Source: Corynebacterium sp. sy039
Lineage (GTDB): Bacteria; Actinomycetota; Actinomycetes; Mycobacteriales; Mycobacteriaceae
Reading direction: 5' to 3'
Assembly: GCF_007904105.1 (NCBI RefSeq)
Contig: NZ_CP042325.1
Coordinates: 1,860,001-1,924,000, forward strand
Length of the DNA stretch: 64,000 nt
Every line of letters starts with the position of its first letter. Position 1 is the stretch's first letter. Positions 1 through 10,299 of the stretch are shown one piece after another. The notes under the pieces are model-generated. The model ran no database searches. It was not told where the DNA came from and saw only the letters and a program-made list of their open reading frames with translations. The translations under genes were made by a program, and so were the position numbers.

Positions 1-278
1 GCGATATTTGCAGTACGGTTTGGATCGTACTCAATATGCGCAACCTTTGCTGGGATACCGTCTTTGTCGTTACGACGGAAGTCGATGAGACGGTACTGGC
101 GCTTGTGTCCACCACCCTTGTGGCGAACGGTGATGTGACCGTGTACGTTACGGCCACCTTTCTTTGGAAGTGGGCGCACCAAAGATTTTTCCGGCTTCGA
201 GCGAGTGATTTCGTCGAAAGTGGAAACAGAACTCTGGCGACGACCTGGAGTTGTCGGCTTGTATTTACGAATAGCCAT
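1..278 (-). CDS. rplB: 50S ribosomal protein L2, N-terminal part (cut by window edge)
   Basis: Reading leftwards from ATG at 278 the product starts [14 protein letters not shown], the classic start of bacterial L2, a primary 23S rRNA binding protein near the peptidyl transferase centre. Only about 92 residues lie inside the window; the C-terminal two thirds run off the left edge. It is the last gene seen of the S10 operon, 24 bases downstream of rplW. The start is fixed by the conserved N-terminus. Confidence 0.96.
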   Translation of the reverse strand, partial: MAIRKYKPTTPGRRQSSVSTFDEITRSKPEKSLVRPLPKKGGRNVHGHITVRHKGGGHKRQYRLIDFRRNDKDGIPAKVAHIEYDPNRTANI

Positions 279-302
279 AGTTTGTCCTTACCTCGACCTT
301 TC

Positions 303-608
303 TTAAGCGGCTGATCCGCCGAAGATGTCGATTGCGTCGCTGCCCTCACGAAGTGTCACATAAGCGCGCTTTGTTGCTTTACGAGTACCGAAACCAGTGC
401 GGGAACGCTTACGCTTACCTGCACGGTTAAGAGTATTAACGGAAGCAACTTTCACGCCGAAGATTTGCTCAACAGCAATCTTGATTTCAGTCTTATTTGC
501 AGTTGGAGCTACGAAGAAAACGTAGGTGTTTTCTTCCATGAGTCCATAAGACTTTTCAGATACAACAGGGGCGAGAATGATGTCTCGTGGATCTGTAATT
601 TTAGCCAT
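303..608 (-). CDS. rplW: 50S ribosomal protein L23
   Basis: 101-residue L23, which sits at the polypeptide exit tunnel and docks trigger factor and SRP. It begins [20 protein letters not shown] and carries the family's basic loop ([13 protein letters not shown]). Length is normal. Its ATG shares a base with the rplD stop (TAATG), so the two genes are translationally coupled within the S10 operon. Confidence 0.97.
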   Translation of the reverse strand: MAKITDPRDIILAPVVSEKSYGLMEENTYVFFVAPTANKTEIKIAVEQIFGVKVASVNTLNRAGKRKRSRTGFGTRKATKRAYVTLREGSDAIDIFGGSAA

Positions 609-1258
609 TACTTCTCCTCCTCTTTCGCCGCAGTACGGTCGATGAAAGCGTTAAGAGCTTCGAGAGAGAAGATAACGTCATCAGACTTGAGTACGTCGTA
701 AGTATTCAACTGGTCATCGTGCAAAATGTGCACACCTGGCAAGTTGCGAGCACTCTTCTGTGAGGTTACATCTTCACGACCAACAACGAACAATACATTC
801 TTGCGGTCAGTCAAACGCTCGATGAACGCACGTGCGGACTTGGTTGAAGGGGTCTGACCAGGAACAAGCTCAGATACCACATGAATGCGCTCGTGACGTG
901 CACGATCGCTCAATGCGCCATAAAGAGCAGCCTTGATCATTTTCTTCGGAGTACGCTGGGAGTAGTCACGTGGCTTAGGGCCATGTGAAATACCACCACC
1001 GGTAAAGTGAGGGGCACGAATCGAACCCTGACGAGCACGACCGGTACCTTTCTGACGGAATGGCTTACGGCCACCACCGCGAACTTCACCACGAGTTTTT
1101 GTTGAATGGGTTCCTTGACGCTTTGCAGCAAGCTGTGCAGTAACAACCTGGTGCATAAGAGCAACAGATGCTTCGCGATCGAAGATGTCTGCAGGTAGTT
1201 CCACTACACCATCAGTCTTGCCTTCAGCGGTGTGAACGTCCAATTTTAGATTGGTCAT
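608..1258 (-). CDS. rplD: 50S ribosomal protein L4
   Basis: 216-residue L4. It has the internal basic extension that reaches into the exit tunnel (residues about 45-105, rich in Arg, Lys and Gly, including [13 protein letters not shown]). Its start overlaps the rplC stop by four bases and its stop overlaps the rplW start, so it is a middle gene of a tightly coupled operon. In E. coli L4 also represses its own operon; nothing here shows whether that holds in this organism. Confidence 0.97.
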   Translation of the reverse strand: MTNLKLDVHTAEGKTDGVVELPADIFDREASVALMHQVVTAQLAAKRQGTHSTKTRGEVRGGGRKPFRQKGTGRARQGSIRAPHFTGGGISHGPKPRDYSQRTPKKMIKAALYGALSDRARHERIHVVSELVPGQTPSTKSARAFIERLTDRKNVLFVVGREDVTSQKSARNLPGVHILHDDQLNTYDVLKSDDVIFSLEALNAFIDRTAAKEEEK

Positions 1259-1911
1259 GCGTGTGCACCGCCCTTCACTGCGGTCTTAACGGTAACAATG
1301 CCACCACGGTTGCCAGGGATAGCTCCCTTGATCAAAATGAGGTTAGCATCGGCGTCGATTTTCTGAACCTTAAGGTTCTGGGTTGTAACGCGATCTTGAC
1401 CCATGCGACCAGCCATGCGCTTACCCTTGAAGATGCGACCTGGGGTAGCACAAGCACCAATACCACCAACACGGCGGTGAGCTGCTTGGTTACCGTGAGA
1501 TGCACCTTGTCCGGCAAAGCCGTGACGCTTCATACCACCGGCGAAGCCCTTACCTTTGGTGATACCGGTTACATCAACGTAGGTAATTCCCTCGAAGATG
1601 GACGCGGTAACTTCTTGACCAACCTCGTAGCCTGAAACATCGTCGAGACGAATTTCGGTGAGGTGGCGGCGTGGGGTAACACCAGCTTTCTTGAAGTGAC
1701 CAGCTGCAGGCTTATTTACCTTGCGTGGGTCGATCTCGCCATATGCGATTTGGATAGCGTTGTAGCCATCGGTTTCTACAGTGCGAATCTGGGTAACGAC
1801 ACATGGACCAGCTTCAACGACAGTAACCGGGATAACGCGGTTCTCTTCGTCGAAGATCTGAGTCATGCCGAGCTTAGTACCCAGAATGCCCTTGATCTCA
1901 GTTTCACTCAT
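1255..1911 (-). CDS. rplC: 50S ribosomal protein L3
   Basis: 218-residue L3, an early assembly protein of the large subunit. It starts [20 protein letters not shown] and has the conserved loop near residues 130-160 ([19 protein letters not shown] region) that approaches the peptidyl transferase centre. It lies 31 bases after rpsJ and overlaps rplD by four bases. Length and sequence are ordinary. Confidence 0.97.
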   Translation of the reverse strand: MSETEIKGILGTKLGMTQIFDEENRVIPVTVVEAGPCVVTQIRTVETDGYNAIQIAYGEIDPRKVNKPAAGHFKKAGVTPRRHLTEIRLDDVSGYEVGQEVTASIFEGITYVDVTGITKGKGFAGGMKRHGFAGQGASHGNQAAHRRVGGIGACATPGRIFKGKRMAGRMGQDRVTTQNLKVQKIDADANLILIKGAIPGNRGGIVTVKTAVKGGAHA

Positions 1912-1942
1912 TATTTATTCTCCGCTGCCAAATTTTCGTCGA

Positions 1943-2248
1943 TCACTGGATATTCACATCGACGCTAGCTGGAAGATCGATGCGCATAAGTGCATCAACC
2001 GTCTTAGGCGTCGGGTCGAGAATGTCGATGAGGCGCTTGTGCGTGCGCATCTCGAAGTGCTCGCGAGAATCCTTGTACTTATGTGGAGAACGAATAACGG
2101 CATATACGTTCTTTTCGGTAGGCAATGGCACAGGTCCAACTACACGAGCACCAGTACGGGTGACTGTCTCAACGATCTTCTTTGCAGAAGCGTCGATAGC
2201 CTCGTGGTCATAAGCCTTGAGCCGAATGCGGATCTTTTGTCCCGCCAC
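1943..2248 (-). CDS. rpsJ: 30S ribosomal protein S10
   Basis: 101-residue S10 (head of the 30S subunit; NusE in transcription antitermination), first gene of the S10 operon. The open frame continues upstream to 2284, but the family start [18 protein letters not shown] follows a GTG at 2248. That GTG has a purine-rich ribosome binding site (GAGGAAGAGG) about five bases upstream, so I place the start there. It is followed by rplC in the same direction. Confidence 0.96.
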   Translation of the reverse strand: MAGQKIRIRLKAYDHEAIDASAKKIVETVTRTGARVVGPVPLPTEKNVYAVIRSPHKYKDSREHFEMRTHKRLIDILDPTPKTVDALMRIDLPASVDVNIQ

Positions 2249-2998
2249 GCTTATCCTCTTCCTCGCTTGTCTCACTTCCTTCATAAATGAAGGCTTGGTG
2301 AGAATCGCTCATTCTTTACTCTATAACGTTGTCCGATACCTTAAGGAGTATGGGCGCAACGCCAGTTCTTTACTTTGCTTGGTGGAGATGGGGCGTAAGG
2401 CACAAACACACGCCACACATCTTCCATGAGCTACCCCATGAAAACAAGCCAGAAGGGATATTCGCATGACGCGAACCCTTGAGGTAATACTGCCGCTGTT
2501 TATTTGCCATACTCCCTTCACTCCGACCCTCAAGGTAGAACAGGCGATTGCCCTGTGCATACCCCTTAAGGATCCTCTGTGGCCAGCTTTTACGCTTGCC
2601 ACCATGAAAGGTGTCATGGTCACTAAGCCACGTAAACATCACATGAACTCGCATGAGCATGGAGTGTTTATATGTCAAAGCAACCTGAATAGTAAAACAT
2701 AAATAGCACAGGAACGCAAGCCGTAATTTTCAGGCAGAAATACTCAGGGCAATAACGCTTTTCGACGCCCATCCATATCGCACCATCAGCACATTCCGAT
2801 AGGGGGAATACCCAACCGTTTGGGGGTAAATAAGAAAATGCATTTTTTACGCAATAAATAACCTATGAGATGTATTTTTAGCCACAGTCCACCAGAAAAA
2901 TCACCCAAAACACATACCCACTGAATACCTTTTTGATAGCAATATAGATTAAATTACAGGTATTCCTTAAACTGACTCCCAACTTAAGGATTTCAGAG
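2249..2998. other. 750-bp intergenic region between rpsJ and the ABC importer (divergent promoters)
   Basis: No convincing gene is seen. Short overlapping frames on both strands (for example 2321-2623 minus and 2466-2702 plus) lack ribosome binding sites and recognisable protein character. The stretch must hold the S10 operon promoter and leader on the minus strand and the importer promoter on the plus strand. A weak minus-strand promoter candidate is TTAAGG (2339-2344) with TAGAGT (2318-2323), but the 15-base spacing is short. A small CCCAA/TTGGG hairpin lies at about 2811-2825. Confidence 0.5.
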
Positions 2999-3982
2999 AT
3001 GATTAAGTACATCGTGAAGAAAGTGGCGAGCTGGTTGCTTATTATTTTCCTAGCAACCAATATCGCCTATTTCTTGGCGTCGCTCTTTCTTGACCCACGG
3101 TCAAATTATCGTGGGCGTCGTCCGCCACTTTCCTCAGAACAAATCGAAACAATCCTTACCCCACTCAACCTCAACCCAGAAACTCCACTTATCCAACGCT
3201 GGTGGACATGGCTCAAAGGAGTAATTTTGCACTGGGATTGGGGTAAATCTCCTGTGGGTGAGTCCGTGAACAGTCAGATCGCACACCGCATTTGGGTATC
3301 AGCAGAACTTCTCTTGCTCGCCACGATTCTCTCTGTGATTATCGGTGTTGCTTTGGGCGTTTATACCGCCTCGCGCCAATATAAAATAGCGGATCGCTTT
3401 TGGCAGGGTGCATCTATTATCACCATGAATATCCACATTGTGGTGGCTTCTTTGCTGGTAGTGTGGGCAGCACTGAAAATCAATGAGTGGAGCGGGCACC
3501 GCGTTTTCTACGTGACCGGTAGCGCTAATCCTGATGTTTCCGGTTTCTTCCCACACCTCGTGGATTTGGCGCAGCACTTAGCATTGCCCACAATTTCCCT
3601 GCTCATTATTTCTTATGCGGGCTACCACCTCACGCAGCGTTCGCTTTTGCTCGATAATCTCAACGCTGATTATGTCCGTACAGCCCGCGCCAAAGGTTTA
3701 ACTCGCGCTCAGGCTGTTCGACGTCACGCCCTACGCACCTCTATCATTCCGGTCGCTACCTCTGTGGCATTTTCATTACCGGGTATCTTCACTGGTGCAG
3801 TGATGACAGAACGCATTTTCGCTTGGAACGGCATGGGTGTGTATTTCACCGATGCACTGGCCAAAAATGATGTGCATGCTATGGTTGCCGTGGCTGCTTT
3901 TGGTGCTGCCACCACTGCTGTATCGGCAATTTTGGCAGATATTGTTGTTGTGATCCTCGACCCACGAGTGAGGGTGAGCTAA
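2999..3982 (+). CDS. ABC transporter permease, DppB/OppB type
   Basis: 327-residue polytopic membrane protein of the peptide/nickel importer family. It has an N-terminal transmembrane helix, the DppB-type region near the N-terminus (DPRSNYRGRRPP), and the permease EAA-type loop around residues 220-245 (DYVRTARAKGLTRAQAVRRHALR), which contacts the ATPase. The ATG at 2999 follows TAAGGA about ten bases upstream. The stop touches the start of the second permease at 3983, and two further genes complete an importer. The substrate (peptide, nickel or other) cannot be told from sequence. Confidence 0.9.
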   Translation: MIKYIVKKVASWLLIIFLATNIAYFLASLFLDPRSNYRGRRPPLSSEQIETILTPLNLNPETPLIQRWWTWLKGVILHWDWGKSPVGESVNSQIAHRIWVSAELLLLATILSVIIGVALGVYTASRQYKIADRFWQGASIITMNIHIVVASLLVVWAALKINEWSGHRVFYVTGSANPDVSGFFPHLVDLAQHLALPTISLLIISYAGYHLTQRSLLLDNLNADYVRTARAKGLTRAQAVRRHALRTSIIPVATSVAFSLPGIFTGAVMTERIFAWNGMGVYFTDALAKNDVHAMVAVAAFGAATTAVSAILADIVVVILDPRVRVS

Positions 3983-4867
3983 ATGTCTGAGACTAAAACA
4001 CAAGTGACCCGAGGGACTTCCAAGCTCAAGCTATACACCAAGCGCTTTTTACGCAATAGGATTGCCGTCGTCGGGCTTATTATTTTCGTTCTATTGGCAG
4101 TGGCTGCGCTCATTGGCGAGAAACTCACTTCGTGGGCTTTCGACGACCCGGACTTCCTTAACTTAGCCACTCCCCCTTCTAATGAGCACTGGTTTGGTAC
4201 TACAGACTCAGGCAATGACCTCTTTGCTCAGACCATGCATGGACTGAGGCGTTCGCTCATTATTGCAGTGTCAGTATCGCTGAGCACCACAATCATTTCT
4301 TCGTTTATCGGTGCCGGTGCTGCGCTGTATGGCGGGCGGGTAGAAAAAGTAGTTTTGGCTATTATTCACTTCCTCTTAGCCATTCCCTCTTTCTTATTCA
4401 TTGCTTTGTTGGTTTCCGGTTCAGGTGGAGATTGGAAATTGCTCATTGTGGTGCTGATCCTGTTCGGTTGGATGTATCAGTCCCGAGTTATCTGGACGTT
4501 GGCATTGTCTATTCGTGAAAATGATTATGTTCGCGCCGCGGATTATATGGGTGTGTCCCGTCTGCGGATTATCGCTCGGCATATCATTCCCAATATCGGT
4601 TCCTTGCTGATTATCCAGTTCACATTGGGAATTGTCTCCACTGTGATGTCCGAAACAGCATTATCTTTCCTTGGTTTGGGTATTAAAATCCCTGATGTTT
4701 CACTCGGTACGCTGCTCTCCGGTGGCACTGGCACGCTCAACACCGCACCGTGGCAGTTCTATTTCCCTGCTGCGGTGTTGACCCTCCTCACAGTGTCCAT
4801 GGCTTTTATTTCCGATGGGCTTCGTGACGCACTTGATCCTAATTCCAAATCTGGAGGCCGAGCATGA
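3983..4867 (+). CDS. ABC transporter permease, DppC/OppC type
   Basis: 294-residue second permease of the importer. The N-terminus has the DppC-like pattern: a basic cytoplasmic segment (KLYTKRFLRNRIAVVGL), one transmembrane helix, then the external HWFGTTDSGNDLFAQ motif. The cytoplasmic EAA loop lies near residues 180-205 (NDYVRAADYMGVSRLRIIARHIIPN). It starts directly after the first permease and overlaps the ATPase gene by four bases, so all three are one transcript. Confidence 0.91.
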   Translation: MSETKTQVTRGTSKLKLYTKRFLRNRIAVVGLIIFVLLAVAALIGEKLTSWAFDDPDFLNLATPPSNEHWFGTTDSGNDLFAQTMHGLRRSLIIAVSVSLSTTIISSFIGAGAALYGGRVEKVVLAIIHFLLAIPSFLFIALLVSGSGGDWKLLIVVLILFGWMYQSRVIWTLALSIRENDYVRAADYMGVSRLRIIARHIIPNIGSLLIIQFTLGIVSTVMSETALSFLGLGIKIPDVSLGTLLSGGTGTLNTAPWQFYFPAAVLTLLTVSMAFISDGLRDALDPNSKSGGRA

Positions 4868-6819
4868 GCGAGAACAAGATGAACACGCCACACACCGGCA
4901 GTCCACAAGCAGCTACACCACAACAGGCGACCGCCCAGCAACCCGTCCTGTCCGTGCGTGACCTCACCGTATCCTTCCCCTCAGAAGCAGGAACAGTCTC
5001 CGCAGTACGCGGAGTAGATTTTGACCTCTACCCAGGGCGCACCCTTGGTATTGTGGGAGAATCCGGCTCCGGTAAATCTGTCACCTCATTGGCAGTCATG
5101 GGGCTACTGCCGCAGTATGCAAAGGTCACGGGCTCCATCTCATTCGACGGCACCGAGCTCCTAGATCTCAACGACAAACAAATGTCTAAAATCCGGGGCA
5201 ATGGCGTCGGTATGATTTTCCAGGATCCACTGTCTGCGCTCACCCCGGTGCTCACCGTGGGCGCGCAACTCATCGAGGCAATTCAGGCACACCAGCATAT
5301 CTCCAAAAAACAAGCCTTGAAACAAGCCATTGAGCTTTTAGATCTTGTGGGCATCCCCAATCCTGATGTGCAGGTTCATTCTTTCCCACACCAATTTTCT
5401 GGTGGTATGCGCCAGCGCGTGGTGATTGCTATGGCAATCGCGAATAATCCTCGGGTGCTCATTGCCGATGAGCCAACTACTGCTTTGGATGTCACAATCC
5501 AGGCGCAGATTCTTGATGTGATCAAGCTGGCTCAGAAAGAAACAGGCGCGGCGACCATTATGATTACACACGATATGGGTGTAGTTGCGGGTATCGCTGA
5601 TGATGTCATGGTGATGTATGCCGGGCGCCCGGTAGAAAAAGCGGACGTGTACACCATCTTCAAGCAACCAAAAATGCCTTATACCATTGGCCTTTTGGGT
5701 TCCACTCCACGGGTGGATCAGAAAACACACCAACCGCTAACCCCCATTGAGGGTTCTCCGCCGATCCTGGTGAACCTTGAGCAGCGATGCCAATTCGCTA
5801 ACCGTTGCCCCATCGCGATTGATGAATGTACTCATGCCGAACCGACGCTAGAAACAATCACCACACAGCCTGCGCACCATGCTGCGTGTGTGCGCAGTGC
5901 CGATATTCACGACCAGAAAATCAATGGTCAGCGCCTCTTTCCACTGCCGGAGCTTCCCGACGATATGTACGCGGATATACCAAGGCAACAGCGCGATAGC
6001 GTGCTTTCAGTAACGGAATTAAAAAAAGAATTCCCCATTCTTAAAGGTGCTTTCTTAAAGCGCAAAGTGGGTGTTAAAAAGGCCGTTAATGGTCTAACCT
6101 TTGATATTCGCGCTGGTGAATGTATGTCTATCGTGGGGGAATCCGGCTGCGGTAAAACAACCACTCTGCGCGAAATTATGGACCTGAATCCCAGCGACGG
6201 CACCGTGATCCTCAATGGACAGGACGCTCACGCAATGTCTCGCAGCCAACGGCGCAAGGCACGATCCCACATCCAAATGGTGTTCCAGGATCCCATGAGC
6301 TCCCTCAACCCACGCATGACTATTAAAGAAGTTCTAGCCGAACCGCTTCATTCCCTCGGCTACCAGGGCAATATCGACGAGCGTGTATCCGAGTTGATGG
6401 GTCTTGTTGGGCTAGACGCCTCCCAGATAGACCGATTCCCTGGTCATTTCTCTGGTGGTCAACGCCAACGCATCGGCCTAGCACGTGCCCTGGCCACCAA
6501 TCCATCAATTATCGCCCTCGACGAACCGGTGTCCGCACTGGATGTGTCTATCCAGGCAGGCGTTATCAATCTTCTCGATGAGCTAAAACGCAAACTTGGA
6601 TTGTCTTATCTTTTTGTCTCCCATGATCTCTCTGTAGTTCGGCACCTTTCCGACCGAGTTGCTGTGATGTATCAAGGGGAGTTCGTTGAAGAAGGCAGCG
6701 TCGACGAAATTTTTGATAATCCACAGCATGAATACACCCAAAAATTACTAGCGGCTATCCCCATCCCCGATCCCACAATTCAGCGGGAAAAACAAGACTA
6801 TTCGTCGAGAGTTCCTTAA
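4864..6819 (+). CDS. ABC transporter double ATPase (DppD-DppF fusion)
   Basis: 651-residue protein with two nucleotide-binding domains in one chain. The first has Walker A GESGSGKS (about residue 65), signature FSGGMRQR (about 178) and Walker [12 protein letters not shown] (about 199). The second has GESGCGKT (about 424), SGGQRQRIG (about 529) and [11 protein letters not shown] (about 549). Between them lies the oligopeptide-ATPase C-terminal segment with its cysteine pattern ([14 protein letters not shown]), which in relatives carries an Fe-S cluster or metal. It powers the two preceding permeases. A fused double ATPase is common in actinobacterial members. Confidence 0.93.
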   Translation: MSENKMNTPHTGSPQAATPQQATAQQPVLSVRDLTVSFPSEAGTVSAVRGVDFDLYPGRTLGIVGESGSGKSVTSLAVMGLLPQYAKVTGSISFDGTELLDLNDKQMSKIRGNGVGMIFQDPLSALTPVLTVGAQLIEAIQAHQHISKKQALKQAIELLDLVGIPNPDVQVHSFPHQFSGGMRQRVVIAMAIANNPRVLIADEPTTALDVTIQAQILDVIKLAQKETGAATIMITHDMGVVAGIADDVMVMYAGRPVEKADVYTIFKQPKMPYTIGLLGSTPRVDQKTHQPLTPIEGSPPILVNLEQRCQFANRCPIAIDECTHAEPTLETITTQPAHHAACVRSADIHDQKINGQRLFPLPELPDDMYADIPRQQRDSVLSVTELKKEFPILKGAFLKRKVGVKKAVNGLTFDIRAGECMSIVGESGCGKTTTLREIMDLNPSDGTVILNGQDAHAMSRSQRRKARSHIQMVFQDPMSSLNPRMTIKEVLAEPLHSLGYQGNIDERVSELMGLVGLDASQIDRFPGHFSGGQRQRIGLARALATNPSIIALDEPVSALDVSIQAGVINLLDELKRKLGLSYLFVSHDLSVVRHLSDRVAVMYQGEFVEEGSVDEIFDNPQHEYTQKLLAAIPIPDPTIQREKQDYSSRVP

Positions 6820-6872
6820 AAGATTTTGCTTCACGACGATACCCCTCACTACGAAAAAAGGAGATGAGATTG

Positions 6873-8558
6873 ATGAAGTCACTTCTTCGTTCCACTGCCA
6901 TCGCTATGGCAGCAACCCTATCCATTACACTGACTGCATGTAGTAGCAATGGTTCTGATTCTGCCGCTGGTGGCGCTAGCATTAGCGTTGAGCAAGCAGG
7001 AAACTATGCTCCTACTGAGCGCGATAAAATCAAAGACGGCGGCACGCTCACGCTTGCGATTTCTGAAATTACACCTCAACTTAACACGATGCAAGCAGAT
7101 GCTACGCTGGATAGCCGCGAGCTATGGGAAACATATAATCCCACTCTTATTTTGACAGATGGAGCAGGTAAACCGTCTATCAATGAAGACTACCTCACCG
7201 ATATGAAGCACGAGGTAGTGGATGGGAAAACAAAGGTCACTTATACCATCAATGAAAAGGCAACATTCAATGATGGAACTCCTATTGACTGGCGCAGCTT
7301 TGAGACTACACGCAAATTTCAGAGTGGTTCCGTAGAAGGTGCAGTACCTGATAGTACAGATGGCTATATTGATATTGAATCAGTAACACCAGGTGAAAAT
7401 GATAAGCAAGCTGTTGTTACGTATAACCGTGTATTCCCTTTCTGGGAAGAAATGTTTGGTTTTATTCTGCACCCAAGCATCACTACGGCAGAGGACTTCA
7501 ACACGTTCTACCTTGATTCTGCAAAACCAGAACTCGGCGCTGGACCATTCAAGGTAGAAAAAATTGATCGCCAAGCTGGTATTGCCACATTCGTGCGCAA
7601 TGAAAAATGGTGGGGAGATCCAGCAAAGCTGGAAAAAATCACCTACAAGCAGATGAGCAATGAGGCATCCATCAATGCATTCAAGGCTGGGGAAATTGAT
7701 GCTACAGGTGTATCAACCAGGGATCGGCTAAAAATTGCTAAAGATATGGGCGATAGCGTAGATATTCGCGCAGCAAGCCGTAACTCTGTGTCTTACTACA
7801 CCCTCAACTCCAAGACACCTTTGCTTGGGGATATTAAAGTTCGTGAAGCTATTGTGAACGCGATTGACCGTAAGCAGCTTGCCACTATCCGCTATAACGG
7901 TTTGGATTACACTGAGGAGTTGCCTGGATCCTTTATTGCTAAACCATTCCAGGAATACTATGAGGATAACTTCAGTGAAGTAGCGGGTTACGACCCAGAG
8001 AAATCTAAAAAGTTGTTAGATGAGGCTGGTTGGGTTGAAGGTTCTGATGGTATCCGTGAAAAAGACGGTGAGAAACTAGCTTTGCGCTATGTAACTTTTG
8101 ACTCCGACCCAGTCTTTGACGCAATGGATGTCGCTACTCAAAAAATGTTGAAAGATGTCGGTGTTGACCTACAGATTGATCGTCGCCCCAGTTCTGATTT
8201 CTCTACTGTCATGGCTAACCGAGACTTCGATATAATCGGTTCTGTCGTTGGCGGTGGTTCAGCTAATGGGGTACAGAATTTCGGTCAGCACTACCTCTCT
8301 GATTCTGAACTCAATAAATCAGGTCTTGGTTCTGCAGAGTTTGATGAAAAAATCCGTGAATTACAAAAACTTCCTACCATAGAAGAACAGTACAAGCGTG
8401 GCAATGAACTAGAGAAAGAAGCTCTTGCGGAATACGGTTTGGTTCCTTACCTTAATGGTGCTTCTATTAGCGCAATGAAGAAAGGTTTAGTGAACTTCGG
8501 TCCACTTACTTTCGCAACAGTACCTAAGGAAGATATTGGATATCTCAAAGAGAGCTAA
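6873..8558 (+). CDS. ABC transporter solute-binding lipoprotein (family 5)
   Basis: 561-residue SBP_bac_5 protein that captures substrate outside the membrane. The signal peptide ends in the lipobox LTAC, with Cys23 as lipidation site. The mature part has family features such as GAGPFKVEKID, and WWGDPAKLEKITYK followed by NEASINAFKAGEIDA. The open frame reaches back to ATG 6864, but AAAAAAGGAG abuts that codon. The ATG at 6873 has the ideal nine-base spacing and gives a compact lipoprotein signal, so I prefer it. Last gene of the importer operon, followed by a strong terminator. Confidence 0.92.
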   Translation: MKSLLRSTAIAMAATLSITLTACSSNGSDSAAGGASISVEQAGNYAPTERDKIKDGGTLTLAISEITPQLNTMQADATLDSRELWETYNPTLILTDGAGKPSINEDYLTDMKHEVVDGKTKVTYTINEKATFNDGTPIDWRSFETTRKFQSGSVEGAVPDSTDGYIDIESVTPGENDKQAVVTYNRVFPFWEEMFGFILHPSITTAEDFNTFYLDSAKPELGAGPFKVEKIDRQAGIATFVRNEKWWGDPAKLEKITYKQMSNEASINAFKAGEIDATGVSTRDRLKIAKDMGDSVDIRAASRNSVSYYTLNSKTPLLGDIKVREAIVNAIDRKQLATIRYNGLDYTEELPGSFIAKPFQEYYEDNFSEVAGYDPEKSKKLLDEAGWVEGSDGIREKDGEKLALRYVTFDSDPVFDAMDVATQKMLKDVGVDLQIDRRPSSDFSTVMANRDFDIIGSVVGGGSANGVQNFGQHYLSDSELNKSGLGSAEFDEKIRELQKLPTIEEQYKRGNELEKEALAEYGLVPYLNGASISAMKKGLVNFGPLTFATVPKEDIGYLKES

Positions 8559-8575
8559 TAGTTCATAAGGTTTCT

Positions 8576-8613
8576 TTTAAGGTGCCTAGGCTGCAATAGC
8601 CTAGGCATTTTTG
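8576..8613 (+). terminator. Rho-independent terminator, first copy of a 38-bp repeat
   Basis: Perfect ten-base stem, TGCCTAGGCT (8583-8592) and AGCCTAGGCA (8598-8607), with a five-base loop and T5 after it, 18 bases behind the lipoprotein stop. The whole 38-bp stretch 8576-8613 recurs without a change at 19436-19473 in the same orientation. Confidence 0.93.
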
Positions 8614-8699
8614 TTACCCCCACCCCTTTACTATCAATCGACAGTTATCTAACATACTGATTACCTGCCGTTACAAACCTCTACCATGCAGGAGGCATC

Positions 8700-10289
8700 A
8701 TGAATTTTCTTGTTCGCGTCATAACACAAGCATGGAGGTTATCACCGTGGCGTAATGCGGTCATGGTACTCATGATTATCCTATCGGCACTATGCTCAGT
8801 AATAGCACCATATGTTTTAGGTCAAGGAGTTGCGTCGATAGTTTTAATCTCCGATAGGGGCGAATTTCTCCGATCAGCCAGCATTATGGCCATCGCATAC
8901 TCACTATTGTGGTTTATTGGCTCCACTTTGCGCTATATGGCTTATCCAATTTATGGGCTTATCGAGCAGAAACTGCAATCCGATGTTATGGCTCGTTCCT
9001 TGTCGGATAGCATTACAGCAGATGCGCATATGCGCCATCGCATTGACAATACAGAAGTTTCCTTTGCTATCGACACCGAGGCAGGAGCATATCGAGACAC
9101 ATTGAGTGGGCTTTATCTATCACTACTACCTGCTTTTATTTCTCTCACAGCTGGTATCGGTACAGTCATCTATGCAAGCACTTGGGTTGAGGGACTGATC
9201 CTCCTTGCAGCCATTGTGCTCTATGGTTTCATAACTCGCAGTCTCATTGGTCAACATCAGGCGGCACAAACAGAGATGTTCCAACAGAATATGCGTAGTT
9301 TTGGGGTATTGGGAAACTCTCTTTCCTTATGGAAAGAGGCTATGGTCTTTTCTGTCCCTCATTTTCTGGCAACGCGTTATCGGGAAGATCGCATTCCAGT
9401 GGAAAATGCTGGCAAAAATGCTTACGCAGCCACCAGAAAATTATATGTTGCACAAAATTCTATTTTGGCACTGACCATTTGTGCACTCATATTCACAATT
9501 AGTTTCCGCACCCATTCTGACCCTGCTACCGCAATCGGCACTATTGTGTCCACTGTCGGTATCGCCATTGCAGCCATTTCCCCACTCCAAACCGTAGGCT
9601 TTGGGTTCTCCTCCCTTGCGGTTGCCATTACCCATGAGAAAGAGTCCAGAGCAAAAATCAACCCCACACGTTCAGATACAGATCTTCCTAACGAAGAATC
9701 CTCGCAAGCACCTTGGCAAAAGCACATTCACGAACTCGCACAACTTCTTACATCTGAGCAGGCACAACACTCAGGCAGACCAATTTGGGTACTAGGCGCC
9801 AGTGGCACCGGGAAAACCACTGTTCTTGAGGGACTTCTCGGGCTTAACACTTCACAGCCTCAGACTGACGTCGTCAAGCGTGGTTATGCACAGCAAACAC
9901 CAGGGTTACTCAACGCAACCGCAATGGATAATGTTATTTTTGGTCGAGAGATACCCGTAGAAACTGCAAGTTCCGCGCTTTCTCGCCTTGGCTTGGAGAT
10001 GTTTGCTCTGGATGGTTCCGCGCATGGGCGTGACGTCGCTGGTGAAGAAGGTGGAGTATCCGGTGGAGAACGCCAACGCATCGCCATTGCTCGGGCATTG
10101 AGCGACGCACCAGGAACTCTTATTGTTCTTGATGAGCCAACAAGTGGTCTGGATGCCACCGCACGCGCCTTGGCATGGGATTTTATCGAAGAAAAAGCGC
10201 ACGAAAACACTGTTATTATTGCGACACACGACAGCTCCGCGCCGATACGCGCAGACGATAAAGTAGTGCGCCTGTCTGCCCAAGATTAA
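8700..10289 (+). CDS. ABC half-exporter (transmembrane domain fused to ATPase)
   Basis: 529 residues. The N-terminal membrane domain (to about residue 310) has several transmembrane helices. The C-terminal ATPase has Walker A GASGTGKTT (about 365), signature VSGGERQRIAIARAL (about 452), Walker B LIVLDEPTSGLD (about 474) and the H-loop ATHDSS. This is the architecture of exporters of drugs, lipids or peptides that act as dimers. With no partner gene beside it, it may work as a homodimer. A good AGGAGG lies upstream of the ATG. It converges on the MFS gene at 10300. Confidence 0.88.
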   Translation: MNFLVRVITQAWRLSPWRNAVMVLMIILSALCSVIAPYVLGQGVASIVLISDRGEFLRSASIMAIAYSLLWFIGSTLRYMAYPIYGLIEQKLQSDVMARSLSDSITADAHMRHRIDNTEVSFAIDTEAGAYRDTLSGLYLSLLPAFISLTAGIGTVIYASTWVEGLILLAAIVLYGFITRSLIGQHQAAQTEMFQQNMRSFGVLGNSLSLWKEAMVFSVPHFLATRYREDRIPVENAGKNAYAATRKLYVAQNSILALTICALIFTISFRTHSDPATAIGTIVSTVGIAIAAISPLQTVGFGFSSLAVAITHEKESRAKINPTRSDTDLPNEESSQAPWQKHIHELAQLLTSEQAQHSGRPIWVLGASGTGKTTVLEGLLGLNTSQPQTDVVKRGYAQQTPGLLNATAMDNVIFGREIPVETASSALSRLGLEMFALDGSAHGRDVAGEEGGVSGGERQRIAIARALSDAPGTLIVLDEPTSGLDATARALAWDFIEEKAHENTVIIATHDSSAPIRADDKVVRLSAQD

Positions 10290-10299
10290 CAATTTCTGT

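Noticed and set aside
2321..2702. Overlapping open frames of 78-102 codons in the rpsJ upstream region, both strands
   Set aside because: No ribosome binding sites, no recognisable protein character, and they overlap one another; more likely leader and promoter DNA.
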